Shown piece after piece: positions 11,431 through 23,803 of a stretch of 64,000 bases of DNA (position 1 is the stretch's first letter; each line of letters begins with the position of its first letter). The stretch is from contig NC_092680.1 in NCBI RefSeq assembly GCF_964355755.1, forward strand, positions 16,345,001 to 16,409,000. Reading direction: 5' to 3'. The DNA is from Antedon mediterranea (Eukaryota > Echinodermata > Crinoidea > Comatulida > Antedonidae). The translations under genes and the position numbers were made by a program. The notes beneath the pieces were generated by a model, which worked only from the letters and a program-made list of their open reading frames with translations, did not search any database and was not told the DNA's origin.

Positions 11431-13170
11431 GGGGTGTGTAGAAAGCGACGACCTCGAATTGGACGACCCCCAACGACCCGGGCGACCTCGAATTGAACGA
11501 CCTCGAATTGAACGACCCATAACACGAAACCGACGACCCCTATAGCCTAGCCTAGCCTAGGCCTAAGTGTGGTATAACATCCCGAAGCCGAACATAGCCA
11601 AAGATCTTTAAACTATACCTTATTATATAATACTCGCAAGCAAGCAATTGATTGAAAAAATAGGCCTACAGAAATATCGCCATTTGATACTGATTGTGTC
11701 GACACGAACAAACGAAAAGATATGGAACGCCAAAAGTGCATCATTAAAACTGCATTCGACATATTAAAAATAAATTAAAAAGAAATAAATATTATACAAT
11801 ACATGGTTAAACCATGGACGTATAATTACATCTCGTCTTCTTATAACGAACACTATAGGCCTACCAAGCAGCGTAACATGTGCATGGGGGGATATGACCG
11901 GTTGGGCCGCCGACAAGTTGAGCCGCCGGTAATTTCTATGAAACGGCCAGTGCGTCTTTTACGACATTTCGCGTAGTGATAGAGTGGTGTCCTATTGTGT
12001 CTTGAAAATAAATAATAATGACATACTACAATTTTGTTGGTTTGAAACAGCAAAGGAAAGTAGTCATATTTAATAATTTAATTGTTTTTAATCTTTCAAG
12101 GTAAAAATGCAGTGCACTCCATAATATTTTTCTCGCGTGTATGCCTACCACGTAAAATCACGTTGTCTCTCAGGACTAATAGAGTATTGATATTCTTCGA
12201 ATGAGGTTAAATAATTATTATTTTTTATTTACTATCTTTTAATATCATATTTTATTGAATTTTACAATGTTAATACACAAAATATTTTACTAAAAAACGG
12301 TGATTTTATGCAATTATTTTACTTCAACTGCCGCCTGAGGGGGGAACATGTTTACGTCATTTTTGGCTAAAAACGATCATTTTCGGTCATGTTTTAGGCC
12401 TTATATTTTGGAATCTACAAGTCAGATATTCATAATTATTTCTCTTTAATTATAATATTTAATAATATATACTAAAAACCGTGATATATAAACTTTGGAA
12501 TATACATCGTTATATCTAATAATTAATATAAATAGAACTTCTATTAAATAGAAACGAGCACCGGCGAAAGTAAGCATTTGGCGTTTCATAGAAAATAACG
12601 TTTTTCTGGCGGCGCCTCAACTTGTCGGCGGCTCAACTTGGCCTAATCCTGCATGGGGAGGGCCATAAGAAAGCTTTACATTTCACACATGCATTGTATA
12701 CGGTCAAACCATGGAGGTATAAAAATATTTTTACCAAACCATGGAGCTGGTCAAACCATGGAGGTAATACCTCCGTGGTCAAACCTTACCTGCCACTGAA
12801 AAAGGGGCCTGGTTTGCCCTGTTTATGATATTTCGTGTGCTAATCGAGTCGAATGCAGTTTTAATGATGCACTCTTGGCGTTCCATATCTGTTCGTTTGT
12901 TCGTGTCGACACATTCAGTATCAAATGGCGATATTTCTGTATTTTTTCAATCAATTGCTTGCTTGCGAGTATTATATAAGGTATGGTTTAAAGATCTTTG
13001 GTTATGTTCGGCTTCGGGATGTTATACCATACTTAGGCCTAGGCTAGGCTAGGCTATTATAGGGGTCGTCGGTTTCGTGTTATGGGTCGTCCAATTCTAG
13101 GTCGTCCAATTCGAGGTCGCCCGGGTCGTTGGGGTCGTCCAATTTGAGGTCGTCGCTTTCTACACACCCC
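11431..13170. mobile_element. Long-inverted-repeat element with CGACC subterminal repeats
   Basis: Arms of about 330 bp (11431-11762 and 12840-13170) are near-exact reverse complements. They start GGGGTGTGTAGAAAGCGACG and are flanked by the 8-bp direct repeat CTAAAGGT (11423-11430, 13171-13178). The outer 100 bp of each arm holds CGACCTCGAATTGAACGACC-like units. The inner part of each arm carries a mirrored core motif, TATGGAACGCCAAAAGTGCA at 11721-11740 and its complement at 12869-12888. A second element (11890-12649) lies between the arms, with CCATGGTTTGACC words beside it (near 11805 and 12700-12790). There is no transposase, so it is non-autonomous. The target-duplication length fits hAT, Merlin or Mutator types. 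Confidence 0.8.
11890..12649. mobile_element. Nested inverted-repeat element with AAGTTGAGCCGCCG repeats
   Basis: The left end reads GGATATGACCGGTTGGGCCG and the reverse complement of the right end reads GGATTAGGCCAAGTTGAGCC. Both continue GCCGACAAGTTGAG. The 9-bp word TGCATGGGG flanks both sides (11881-11889, 12650-12658). Just inside are TATGAAACGGCC (11938) and its counterpart GGCGTTTCATA (12580), diverged forms of the core motif seen in the host element. There is no coding capacity. Confidence 0.75.
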
Positions 13171-13258
13171 CTAAAGGTGACTGGAAACAGGCACTTTCCA
13201 TCAATCAATACAGTGTCCCTTTGGAAGACTGAAGAAAAAACCAGATCGTGGGACTCCA

Positions 13259-13492
13259 GAAAAGAAATAGGTTTTTTAAAACTACTCGTATAAAAAACCT
13301 GTACATTAAATCAAATTATGTTGTTAAAATTACAAATCACAATTTATAACTCTTGCCTCTTGTGCAAAAATGAGGTTTTTTAGACAAGTATTTCTCGAGA
13401 AAATGCAATTTCAGTACACTCGTTACTTTAAGACTACTCGCCGGCTTTTGAAAATTGTCTCCTATCTTTTAACACTAGCCGGTCTGAAAATA
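13259..13492. repeat. Direct repeat copy B (partner at 10241-10475)
   Basis: A diverged copy of the 10241-10475 repeat in the same orientation, beginning AAAAGAAATAGGTTTTTTAA and ending in CTAGCCGGTCTGAA. Confidence 0.75.
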
Positions 13493-13513
13493 ATATCATT
13501 TTTGTTATTTGTG

Positions 13514-13870
13514 AAGTTATTAATAAACCAATTGTCATGATTTTCAATAGGCATGGCCTGAGAGTATATACCTATCTACACCAAAAAATTCAGAATGATA
13601 ACTTGAAAACTGTAGGCGCTATCGTGCTAACAAACAAATGAATTTATTAATAAACCAATTGTCATGATTTTCAATAGGCATGGCCTGAGAGTATATACCT
13701 ATCTACACCAAAAATGATAACTTGAAAACTGTAGGCGCTATCGTGCTAACAAACAAACAAACAAACAAAGTAAATACTATACTTGGCAAAATTCTTTTTG
13801 CCAAGTAACAAACAAAGTAAATACTGTACTATACTTGGCAAAATTCTTTTTGCCAAGTAACAAACAAACA
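13514..13870. repeat. Tandem duplications and CAAA run
   Basis: A unit of about 127 bp beginning TTATTAATAAACCAATTGTC and ending GCTATCGTGCTAACAAACAA is present twice (13514-13640, 13641-13760). A unit of about 57 bp containing the near-palindrome TTGGCAAAATTCTTTTTGCC, flanked by CAAA repeats, is then present twice (13764-13870). Confidence 0.8.
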
Positions 13871-14159
13871 AACACACGCTACCGATTACATATACCTCCT
13901 TGGCGGTGTGTGGTAAATAATAATCAAGTTAAACAACAAAGAATAAGCAAAAAACAACGGACAATTTGGGAAATCAAAGATAACACGTACGTACGTACTA
14001 TTATTATAAAGTTACTACGAACATGACTCTACATAGGAATATTTGGACACAATGGCTTCTAGTCCATTCAAAGTCATAACTCTTTCAATATTAATATTGC
14101 TCTGCTCGCGTGTCATCATGAGTACTGCCCTCAAACGCCGAAAATTAGTTAGTATTTTT
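13871..14159. other. Intergenic DNA, nothing recognised
   Basis: Short spacer between two repeat arrays, with a GTAC run at 13987-13999. No gene is supported. Confidence 0.3.
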
Positions 14160-14163
14160 TTGC

Positions 14164-14410
14164 AAATGTCCTTTGATTGTTCGACGACTTGTCCTTTGAT
14201 TGTTCGACTTGTCCTTTGATTGTTCGACTTGTCCTTTGATTGTTTGACTTGTCCTTTGATTGTGCTACTTTCCTTTATTTGTTCGACTTGTCCTTTGATT
14301 GTGCGATTGACCGACTTGTCCTTTGATTGTTCGACTTGTCCTTTTATTGTTGAGCTTGTCCTTTGATTGTTCGACTTGTCCTTTGATTGTTCGACTTGTA
14401 CTTTGATTGG
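14164..14410. repeat. 20-bp tandem array (CTTGTCCTTTGATTGTTCGA)
   Basis: About twelve imperfect units of CTTGTCCTTTGATTGTTCGA. Some are altered (TTTATTGTTGAG, TTTATTTGTTCGA) and one has an inserted GCGATTGACCGA. An open frame of about 64 residues on the other strand is a by-product. Confidence 0.85.
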
Positions 14411-14598
14411 CCCTAATGGCCGTCGATAGATATGTAAAAAAACTAAGGAACGTTTTCAAAAATCAACGAACAAACTAAAAAAACAATGAAATGTTTTAAA
14501 GAATCAACGAAAATAAACTAAAAAAACTACAAAGGAAAATAAAAATCAAAATATAGAAAACGAAGAACTAAAACAACAAAGAATAAGCACAAAATATT

Positions 14599-14874
14599 TT
14601 TGTTCAAGTATTTCTGTTTATTTTTTCACTCATTTTTATAGATACCAAACTTACCAGGCATAGTTTCATCAAGTATTCGCTTGGTCATTTTACATTTGTA
14701 TCCAAATGATCTGAAAGAGAAGATTTTTTAGGCACAAAACAGTGACGACTACGCGGCCAATCTCCTACCAATTTATAGATGACGCAATATTGTGTCTACA
14801 TCTATCCTAGATTATAAATTGTGAGTGAGTAAATTCTTGTCATTTTATTGGAGCAGTGGCTCTTGAAATAGAGG
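14599..14874 (+). repeat. Segmental duplicate of 8248-8397 joined to 9157-9284
   Basis: 14599-14743 matches the end of the unrecognised gene at 8248-8397, including the splice acceptor. 14746-14874 then matches 9157-9284 (CGACTACGCGGCCAATCTC onward). The intervening 760 bp is missing from this copy. Confidence 0.85.
14642..14731 (+). pseudogene. Relocated copy of the terminal exon at 8300-8389
   Basis: This is a 90-bp near-identical copy of the last exon of the unrecognised plus-strand gene, with the TTTTTATAG acceptor retained. It ends KIF-stop instead of KIS-stop. It could act as a further alternative terminal exon, but it lies 6 kb further on and inside a rearranged duplicate, so I treat it as a pseudo-exon. 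Confidence 0.55.
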
Positions 14875-15453
14875 TCATTCAAACATTCAGATAGTGAGAT
14901 ATTCTGTAGACAGAAATGAAACTGGATAATCGTTTTGTTAGAGAAATGAAATGAACCATTACACTATAGATATTTATATAACGTATCAATGAATAAAAGA
15001 CCTACTCCATTGGCTTCAATGGACATATATAGAGTAAGTTTGTATCAAGAATTGTGTTTTATCGTAAGGTTTGTAATACACTATTATTATTATTGTTATT
15101 ATTATTATTATTATTATACGGTGTGTTTTTTAAACATAGATTTAGACGGGAACATATTTTAACACAGGACTCTAGTAGTTTTGAAATATATTCTTTAGTA
15201 AAGTTTTAAACCAAAACAGAGGTCTTAAATGCATAAGTATTGTGAGCTGTTTATTAAAATGCTTATAGATCTGGATAGGATATAGAAATAGAAATTTCTT
15301 ATATAGGAAATATAGGAAAAATAGTAGATAGGTTTAAAACCGCAATTTATGTAAATCATAGTCTATAAATTTGTGTAATTTTAACCTTAACTTTAATATT
15401 GAAAATTGCATTTTTCGGTATTTTTACCATTAGATTAAGATTTTAAAGTCGAG
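14875..15453. other. Upstream region of the SLC17 gene
   Basis: AT-rich, with a TTA/TTG microsatellite at 15079-15117. It should contain the promoter and 5' leader of the SLC17 gene that starts at 15454, but no promoter motif is convincing. Confidence 0.35.
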
Positions 15454-18400
15454 ATGCCCGACAAAAATCTGATCGAGAAGCAGCCGATTTTGCAAGATAA
15501 CGGTAAGATACAATGAAAGTTTATGATGCAACTGCCTATCTAGTTTCTACTTTTGGACACCTATGTATGTGTGAAAACTAAAATTAATCAATGCTCTTTA
15601 GCCACTATTTAGAGCTATTTCGAACAGTAAAAAAAAACCTTTAAATGACCTTTGAAAAGTCCACCTTTCTTGTCAATTATATTCATTCATTCATATCATT
15701 AGTCATTATTTTCCCTTTTATACAAAATAAAATAAATTGAAAACCTTGAGATTAAAATAAAATATTATATGCAAACTAAAACAAGTTTGTTTCCAGAGCA
15801 AACTTATTACACTCAGTGTTATTTGCTCTTTGTTTTTCTATAATTTTTAGATAATTCACCAACGTTGAAAATTCGCTATATAATAACATTTCTATGTTTT
15901 GTTGGAAATACTTTAATTTTTGCTGCCAGAGTGAACTGGAGTATAGCTATACTGTTTATGGCACGTCCAGAAAGTGACATTACGAATTCCACAGATTCTG
16001 AAGTAAATGAAGGCCGCAGCAAAATAGTAAGTAATTGGATTAGGCCTATATATTTCTGTTCATGCTATATTACGAAAACTGAAGATCTGGACATTCATTT
16101 TTTACATGTTATTTAAAACAAGAAATAACATCATCTCTCGATTGGAGAAATAGTAATCCCTTTGATCATGTGGTGATATCAATAAGTCAGTACTCTCACT
16201 GTCTGTGTAGGCCTACAGACCAAGTTCTTTAACGTGCACTCTATGTACACGGGACAAACAGCTTATCAAACACTAAAAGTACGATTTATTATTTCCCATT
16301 GTACAGTAGGCTAAATAGTATTTTAACAGCTTTCACTTTTGTAAAGATTGTAAATAATAGAAAATATTCACGGTAGACAGTTATTTTCTTTTTCCATATC
16401 CTACTCTAATTCTATGCTAACGCATTAAATCAGAACAAGCCTTCACTTTTGTAAAGATTGTAAATAATAAAAAATATTCAATGTAGACAGTTCTTTTTTC
16501 CCCACGTAATGGCCTACTCTAATTCTATGCTAACCCATTTTACATCTCCAGTAAAATAAATACGTCCTTACATACGATAATAATGTTGTTGCATTGCGGG
16601 AGCTGCTGCTGCCCACCTTATATTAATTTACATTCTTCAATGATATAATTAATACTACAGTTTCAATTTTTACTTTGCATAATTACGGTAACGATATTCA
16701 CAAACTTGTGAACCCAAAGCTGCTAATAATTATAGGAACGGTTCATTATAAAATTGCGGGTATAAAAAGTACTATGACACTTTCGTGTAATAGTACGTAT
16801 ACTGATATTGCACGCAATGTGACTAACATTCGTTCAGTCAAATGACAGAAATGTATATGTTATGTGTTATATAAAACAAACCATCGGTGTTTAAAGGATG
16901 ACCGATGTTAAAGTGACGACCTTCAGAACTTGTTCATCACAAACTCAGTTTGTAATGTTCTATGTTTCAAAATTGTGTGTTATTAATCCAATTTTGTATT
17001 ATAAACTGTAGATTTGAGACTAAACATTAAATAAATCCCAGAAATGATAAGTATATCTATCGCAAGAACGCACAAGTAATATTATTTAAATTAAATGTCT
17101 TTCGTTGATTAAACAGCATGCTTAACCGAGTTAGTATTGTTACAGGTATCTACGTTTGACTGGAACATGAAAACGCAACAAATCATTTTAGGTTCTTTCT
17201 ACTGTGCCTATTCAGTTGGACCTATTCTTGGAGGTTGGTTAGTTGGCAGATTTGGTGGGTTTTCTATGCTCATGACTGGAATATTATTTACAACTTTTTC
17301 CATGCTAGTAACCCAGTTTGCTGCACATTTTGGCGTTGGTTTTGTAATATTCACCAGAATTATTGATGGCTTTGGACAGGTATATTATCCAACTTTATGT
17401 TTTTTAAACTTGATTTAATTGAGACATTAATTGTAGGAAGTTCAATATAGAATGTATTGCAAAAAGTCACAAATGTCAACGTTCTGTTATTACCCGAATG
17501 CTATTTTTTCTAGGGTATTGCATATCCAGCAAATTTAGTCTTGATTAGAAATTGGTCAAAAGCAGATGAACGTAATACGCTATTAGCTATTGCTTTTTCA
17601 GGTATATTTTCTATTTACTTTAGCCTACATTTCAGGATCTCTTTCCTCATAATTTGCATGTAGGCCCTATCTGTGTAATGTATTACCGGTATCGTGTTTT
17701 TTAATCTTGGAATACAAATTTCAATTACTGTGTATTTGACAATAAATTTGAACTTGAAGCCACTTTTGAAATGGATTTTACTCACTGTTGTAGCCCTAGT
17801 GTTACAAAAATATGTTAATTGTATTTTAGGTAGTAGTGTAGGACCAATACTAACCAGTTATATCTCCACTTGGCTGTGTTCATCTGAGTTTATGGGCGGT
17901 TGGCCCTCCACATTTTATTTATATGGTAAGTTTGAATCTTAATCTTCTTGAATTTAAAAGAAGATGCAAGTGCTATGAACAATTAGTACAAACAAATAGT
18001 AAATTAATAACAAAAAATAAAACGATCGAAATGTCATTGACTAACAATATCATGTAGAAATAACTGTACGTTTACGTCTTCAAAATCTTTAAGTTTATAC
18101 CATCCATAAATTTCGAGATTAAACACAAGAATTGAAATAATGATGTATAGCGAAGGTAAAACCAAGAGACTTGATTCCTGGTAATGTGGTAGACCTAGGA
18201 TGTATATGTATGTTTTTGCAATATCTTACAAATGTGTTCTGTTTACAGGGACGATTGGTGTAGTCTGGTGTGTTGTGTGGTGTATTGTGGGATCAAAAAC
18301 CAATATGCAGTCAAATTTACAAGTAAGACATTAATATAAACTTTACAATGAAATAGGCCTACACAACTCCTATTGTGATACAATAGGATGTCTGATCTAA

Positions 18401-21400
18401 AAATAGAACATTTTGGATGTTGAAAGTTTTATTACTTTATAATTTAAGCAATTACTCTTTTTTCGTAATTTAGATGTATTCAGAAGCTGTAAGGATTTTT
18501 TTACAGCGTATACTGGTTATTGATTCATCATTTAAAAAAAGTATATATAGCATAAAAAGCATAAAAAAATGGGAAAAAGTAAAAAATATTATTTTAGCAA
18601 TGTAAAAATGTATAATTGTTAAACAATAACAGGCTAAAAACAGTATAAATACTAAAAATAAGAAAAACAAAAAAAAACTTTAAGCTGCAGAGATAGTTTT
18701 CTACTGAAACAAAATTGATATAGATTATTGTAACAAATGTAAAAGAATGAAATAAAAGTGAGTGAATCTCACAAAAGACAAAAAAAAATAAAAATTATTT
18801 CCTTTAATTAATTATTAACATCATTTTGAATCATGGCATCTTCTAAATCTGTAAGCAACTTCTAATTTAGTTATAATTTATTATAAGTCTTTATACTTTA
18901 AGATTATATAATATTTATACTATGATACTACAGCATATGCCGTTCATAACTTTCACGTAGGCCTACAGGTAACCACACAAGTTAACTTCATTCGATTGGA
19001 TTCTTTAAATGTTTGGAACAGAAACCGGAGAATAATGTACAGAGTGTCGAGAAAGTGCCTTACCCCATGTCACATTATCATTTAGACAGAATTTATAATC
19101 CCCAAATTGAATGTAAATTTCTAAACTCACCAATATGTAATGGATTTACATTATGTTATATTAACATTATAGCCTACTCTCTATGTCAAAGGACTGTTAC
19201 AAAATCTTACCATGACATGCGAGCTGAGCATCCCGTTGTTAGATTGTCTTGATCATACTCTGATCCCAGCTGCATCATGTTACAAATGTATATTTTTATT
19301 TTTATTAAACCATAGGACAATTACAATTACGAAGTTCCATGGAAGAAATTGATGACGTCACCGCCTGTTATTACTTTGTATTTCGCAAATTTTGTCTTTG
19401 ATGCTGGATACATATTATTTATTACAGACATTCCGACGTTTTTTAACTCAATTTTAGATTTTGATTTAGAATTGGTAAGTTTCTAAAACAGTGAAAATTC
19501 AATAATACTAAGCCAATTAAACTTGTTTTTATTTCATGTATAAAAATGTGTACATTAACACATGAAAACATAAAACTGTTGGTTTAAAGAATTCTGAATA
19601 TGGCTCTGTATAGGTCTGCTTATTGAATAATATACTGCTAAATAGAATATGTTAAAAATGTATTGTCCCTTTGTCAAATTCCAAAAAAAAATTAAAAAAA
19701 ATATTTCGAAAAAATCATAATAGTTATTAATTTTTACCAAAAATGAGTCGGAAAAAAAATCATTTAACTGAAATACAGACGTTTTTTGGTTCAAAAAATA
19801 ACTTTGACTTCCAGTCAAAGTTTTCTATCAAAACATATCTCATAATGCAACAGGCTTGCTTGGCTACTCTGTATGCATAATCATAAAACTTCCTCACGAT
19901 CTGTGTTAAAACACCTTCTCATCCGTGACGAGTTGTAAACAATCCTAATTAGCATCATGCATAATGTATACTCATGGTTTGAAATCTTTGTTTACTTTCG
20001 TTCGGCGGAACGATTATCCAGACGAAATGTTATCAATTTAATTTAGCTGTTAATTACGTAAAATTGTTGTTTTTGGCTCGAATTTTCGACTTAAGGTGAA
20101 TAACTTTAATATTACTTTGATATGGCCAATTTAAATTTAGAATATTTTGACCTTTATTTTTTTGTGTTTCAAGGGACAATACATCTTTAACGTTGATATA
20201 AAGTAATGTAAAGTAATGTTAGTAAGAGTACACCCATTCAATTGTCTGCAATAATTGACCACTGTCAATACACAACACTTATTACCTGACTGAGGTATAA
20301 TAATATAAGAACATTACAAGTTACAATCTAAGTGTAAACGCAAGAAAAGGTGTTTTATCAGCTTGTTAATCGTTTTTGCGATATGAATTTTGAAATCTTA
20401 ACATTAAGACAATTAGGCCTATTTTCTTTTAATACATGTTAAGAAAGTCATATTGCAATTCAAATTGAGTAAGGCATGATTGATGATTGCATAATTGATA
20501 TCTATTTAAGCATTTTATGATACAGAAACTATATTAAAATCATTGTTTTGTTTAAAAGTTCAAAATGACGTGATGCTATACGTCTAGTTGTCCGACCCAC
20601 AAACCCTATAATGAAAGGAACAAAGTATACTGTTTCATACATTATGCAAAGTTTTGTTTAAACTATTGTCCCCATGCAGACTGATGAATCAATAGAAATT
20701 GTTAATATTTGCCTGTTCATAACAATAATGCATTAGTAAGTCAGGAAGAACTTAAATTAATATTTTTCTTTTTTTTACAGGCAGGATTACTAAACATGGC
20801 GCCTCATCTGTGTGTGCTGTGCATGACAGTCATAGGTGGATTGCTTGGAGACTATTTGATTTCACACGACAAATTAAGCATACTAGGAACCCGAAGATTA
20901 CTCAATACATGTTGTACGCACAAAACATGCTAGCAACTTTAGCTCCTATACTGTCTCGACTAGCATATCAATATCGAACACTGTATGAGTGACATAGCTG
21001 TGCAGATTATCTGCAGTAATTAGTGAATACATTGCATTATTTGATGTTGGAATAACATCATCAAATACTCAATCATTAGGGCCTAACCATCTGGTGAATG
21101 AAGTATAGGCCGACTCCTCGTGAAACAGAACCGACGTAGGCCAACGTTATAAAGGCCAATTTACAAAGATGAGCGGTAACGGTAAGCGGTAATTGTAAGC
21201 AAAAAACCGCGTGGCTTTTTCCATTTTACACAGCGCGCGGAGTTCGCGAACGGAGTGGTGGAAAGTAGGTGCGTGTATGCCTCGAGGATAATGCATGTTA
21301 CAGTCACTGCTGGCCTGGATGTGACTGACTGTCAGTAGGCCTAGCACACACAGACCTAAGTTTTAGAGGGAATTGTTGCCTAATAACCTACTAAAATGTA

Positions 21401-22925
21401 TATTTTCTTTTCACTATCCTTATACGAACATTAGTCACGTCGTAGGTGTTTGTATTGCTGAATAAAAAGAAGTTGCAAACTAGGCTAGGCCAACTACGGC
21501 ACTCGTATTTATTGTCGTCTTTCACTCGACGGACGCAAAACAAATTGTTGATAGATGACGTCATTTCAATCATGTCGTTGGTTTGCCAGAATCCATAATT
21601 ACCGCGCGGTATTTTCACAAAATCGAATCTGTTTTGATCCTGAGCGGATTTCCGCTCAACCGCTTGTCCGCTCCGCGTTCTGTGTAAATGGTCATAAGAA
21701 ATAACATAGATTCTATTTTTGCGTTTTCCGCTCAACTTTACCGCTTACCGTTACCGCTCGTCTGTGTAAATTGGCCTTTAAATTGGCCTTTACCGTCGTT
21801 GACCAATCATCACAAGCAAAGTTATCATCACTTGACATTGGTCAGCTTGCATGCGATGAACTGCGCGCGCGTCCTTACGTTCGTCCTAGTGTGATCGGAA
21901 CACGTTTACAGGTCGGTTCCTACTTGATAGTATGCAAGTACTGGTTAAGTAATTGATCAATCACAATAGAATAACAGTTTATCTTATTCAATCAAAACCA
22001 ACAGCGATAATTCACCGACACTTACATCTGAACTGTCGCAATCGATTGGTCAAATCACTTACGTTGGGCCACGTTACGTTGTTATTTCCAAGAGAGAAAC
22101 AATCATTACATTAAACTACCTTTTTATTATTATAATTCTATACGGTAGGTTACACCTTTGCACAATGTAAAAAATCCTCTTTCTCTCTCTCCCTACCTTA
22201 CAAAAAAAAACCCCACCTCAATCCCACAAACCACACAATATCTCGAGTACATTGCTATTTTCGAGACAGAAAATGTACTTGAGTTGCAGTCTTTATTTTT
22301 TTTTTCTCAAAGGCTTTGGTCTGACTGCGGTCTTTATCATCATACTAGGCTACGTTTACAACAGCGATCTCTCATTGACCATAATGGTATTTGCTTTTGG
22401 AATATATGGATTCAAATTTGCTGGAGTAAATGCTAATGTACTAGACATTGCACCTTTTCACTCAGGCATAATCATTGGAATGATGATTTCGATGGGAAGT
22501 ATTGGAGGACTGGTTGCAACGACTTTACTGGGAGTATTGACAGAAACAAACGTAAGAACTAATTTTTTCATTTATTTTTGTTTTACTTTTTATTTTTCAA
22601 TAAATCCACACAAAAATGTCGGATATTCCACAAAGTGTTGTGTAGAGAAGTTAAAAGATCTATTCATTTTAGCTGTTAAGCCTCAGATAAATTGTTCCCA
22701 AAGTAAGCTGTAAATAGACTCATACACCATTTTCCTGTAGCAAATATTTACTATATAATTTTACTTTACTTTCAGAATACTCTGCGCCAATGGAGAGTTG
22801 AATTTTGGACTCAAGCTGCATTACAAATATGTGCGTTACTCGCATTTTTTATTTTTGGTAGTGATAAACCGCAAGAATGGGCAAAACCACCAGAGGAATC
22901 TGCAGATATAGAACTCCAACATTAA
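15454..22925 (+). CDS. SLC17-family anion transporter (sialin-like)
   Basis: A major-facilitator membrane transporter of the SLC17 family (sialin, vesicular glutamate and Na/phosphate type), expected to move organic anions across lysosomal, vesicular or plasma membranes. Coding exons: 15454-15502, 15851-16026, 17146-17379, 17514-17601, 17830-17925, 18249-18322, 19316-19474, 20781-20910, 22313-22551, 22776-22925. All have AG/GT borders and consistent phases and total 464 aa. Marks: RVNWSIAIL in TM1, the TM2 run ILGSFYCAYSVGPILGGW, FTRIIDGFGQ then GIAYPANLVLIRNW and DERN in the TM4-TM5 loop, PWKK before TM7, GGLLGDYLI in TM8, and twelve hydrophobic segments in all. Start: the ATG at 15454 gives a short acidic/basic cytosolic N-terminus. 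The family norm is about 480-500 aa; the loop between exons 6 and 7 is short. The substrate cannot be assigned. Confidence 0.88.
16206..16275. repeat. Fragment of a SINE-like central domain (SLC17 intron 2)
   Basis: AGTTCTTTAACGTGCACTC followed by TGTACACGGGAC resembles the middle part of the SINE at 26190-26525 (GTTCTTTAAAGTGCAC then TGTACACTGGAC). It is a short relic and the boundaries are approximate. Confidence 0.4.
16326..16540. repeat. ~110-bp tandem duplication in SLC17 intron 2
   Basis: Two copies of a unit running from CTTTCACTTTTGTAAAGATT to CTAATTCTATGCTAACSCAT lie at about 16329-16427 and 16440-16537, with scattered differences. Confidence 0.75.
19652..20192. mobile_element. MITE with TATTGTCCC inverted ends (SLC17 intron 7)
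   Basis: The left end is TTAAAAATGTATTGTCCCTT; the right end, AAGGGACAATACATCTTTAA, is its near-exact complement. There is no coding capacity. Related ends occur at 44262 and at 55198-55216, 56796-56815 and about 57403-57423. The ends begin with TTAA, which may be the target site. Confidence 0.7.
21152..21780. mobile_element. MITE with AAAGGCCAATTTACA inverted ends (SLC17 intron 8)
   Basis: The left arm reads AAAGGCCAATTTACAAAGAT, then GAGCGGTAACGGTAAGCGGT. The right arm (about 21740-21780) is its reverse complement. A diverged right arm recurs near 62930-62990 (GTAAATTGGCCTTA). There is no coding capacity. Confidence 0.75.
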
Positions 22926-23797
22926 TTTCTATTTCATTCAGTAGAAGAGTCTATTAACGGGTGGATTATGCCTATTCGTTGGTCAGTGTATTCCCTCGGC
23001 TTGGTATTTCTTAGAAATGACCAGAGCTAATATTTGATTAATATGGAATTCCACAGTCAGTCCATTTTTTTTAAAGTTTATTGAATAACATTTTGTATTT
23101 TATTTTTCTGATCTTTAGGCCTAAGTAATATTTTATTTTACAAATATATTTTGTAGTAGTATAATTCCCCGTACAGTCCAATGAATAATTAATGAGTTAG
23201 TTTGAATAATAATAGGCCTATTTGTATTTATTAGGGTATTTTTTATATTTAAATTATTCTCGACAAAATGTTTCAGTGGGCATAATATAACGCAAACAAG
23301 TTTCACATCTGTATACGTGTAAACTCTGTAAATGTAATGATTGCTCACCTGCGATGAATGCAATAGAAGTTAAAAGTACGCGTTGTTTTGATTCATGAAA
23401 ATGGTATAACGTCAACGTGTAAACAAATTAAAACATAGGTAACACCTGTAATCGATTAACACAGAAATGCAGAGTTTGCAACGTTTCTGTATCATCACCA
23501 TAACTGTGTCAAGAAGGTACCCGTAGGCATACAGTCAGTGTACGTTTACGTAACAAATGTTCATTCAGTAATGATTTAAAACTGCATCCTAATCTCAAAC
23601 GGATCTCAAAACCATTATATCTTGTGAAGTTCCATCGATGGCTGAACTTATTGGTAAGCTAACTCGACCTTGCCGAAGGCTCACTATTTGTTTGTGAAAG
23701 CAGAATAGCAGATTTAACAATGGTTTCGCTAATAATTGTAAACGTTACTTCATATATAAGTACGCAGGAAATTGCACTGTCGTATGGCTATTTCGGG
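22926..23797. other. 3' flank of the SLC17 gene, nothing else recognised
   Basis: 3' untranslated and intergenic sequence after the stop at 22923-22925. No strong AATAAA is obvious in the first 200 bp. No further exon or repeat is supported. Confidence 0.35.
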
Positions 23798-23803
23798 ATG
23801 GGG

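Noticed and set aside
18478-18492. 15-bp microexon between SLC17 exons 6 and 7 (acceptor TAATTTAG, donor GTAAGG)
   Set aside because: The phase would fit, but the five residues match nothing in the family and such short signals occur by chance.
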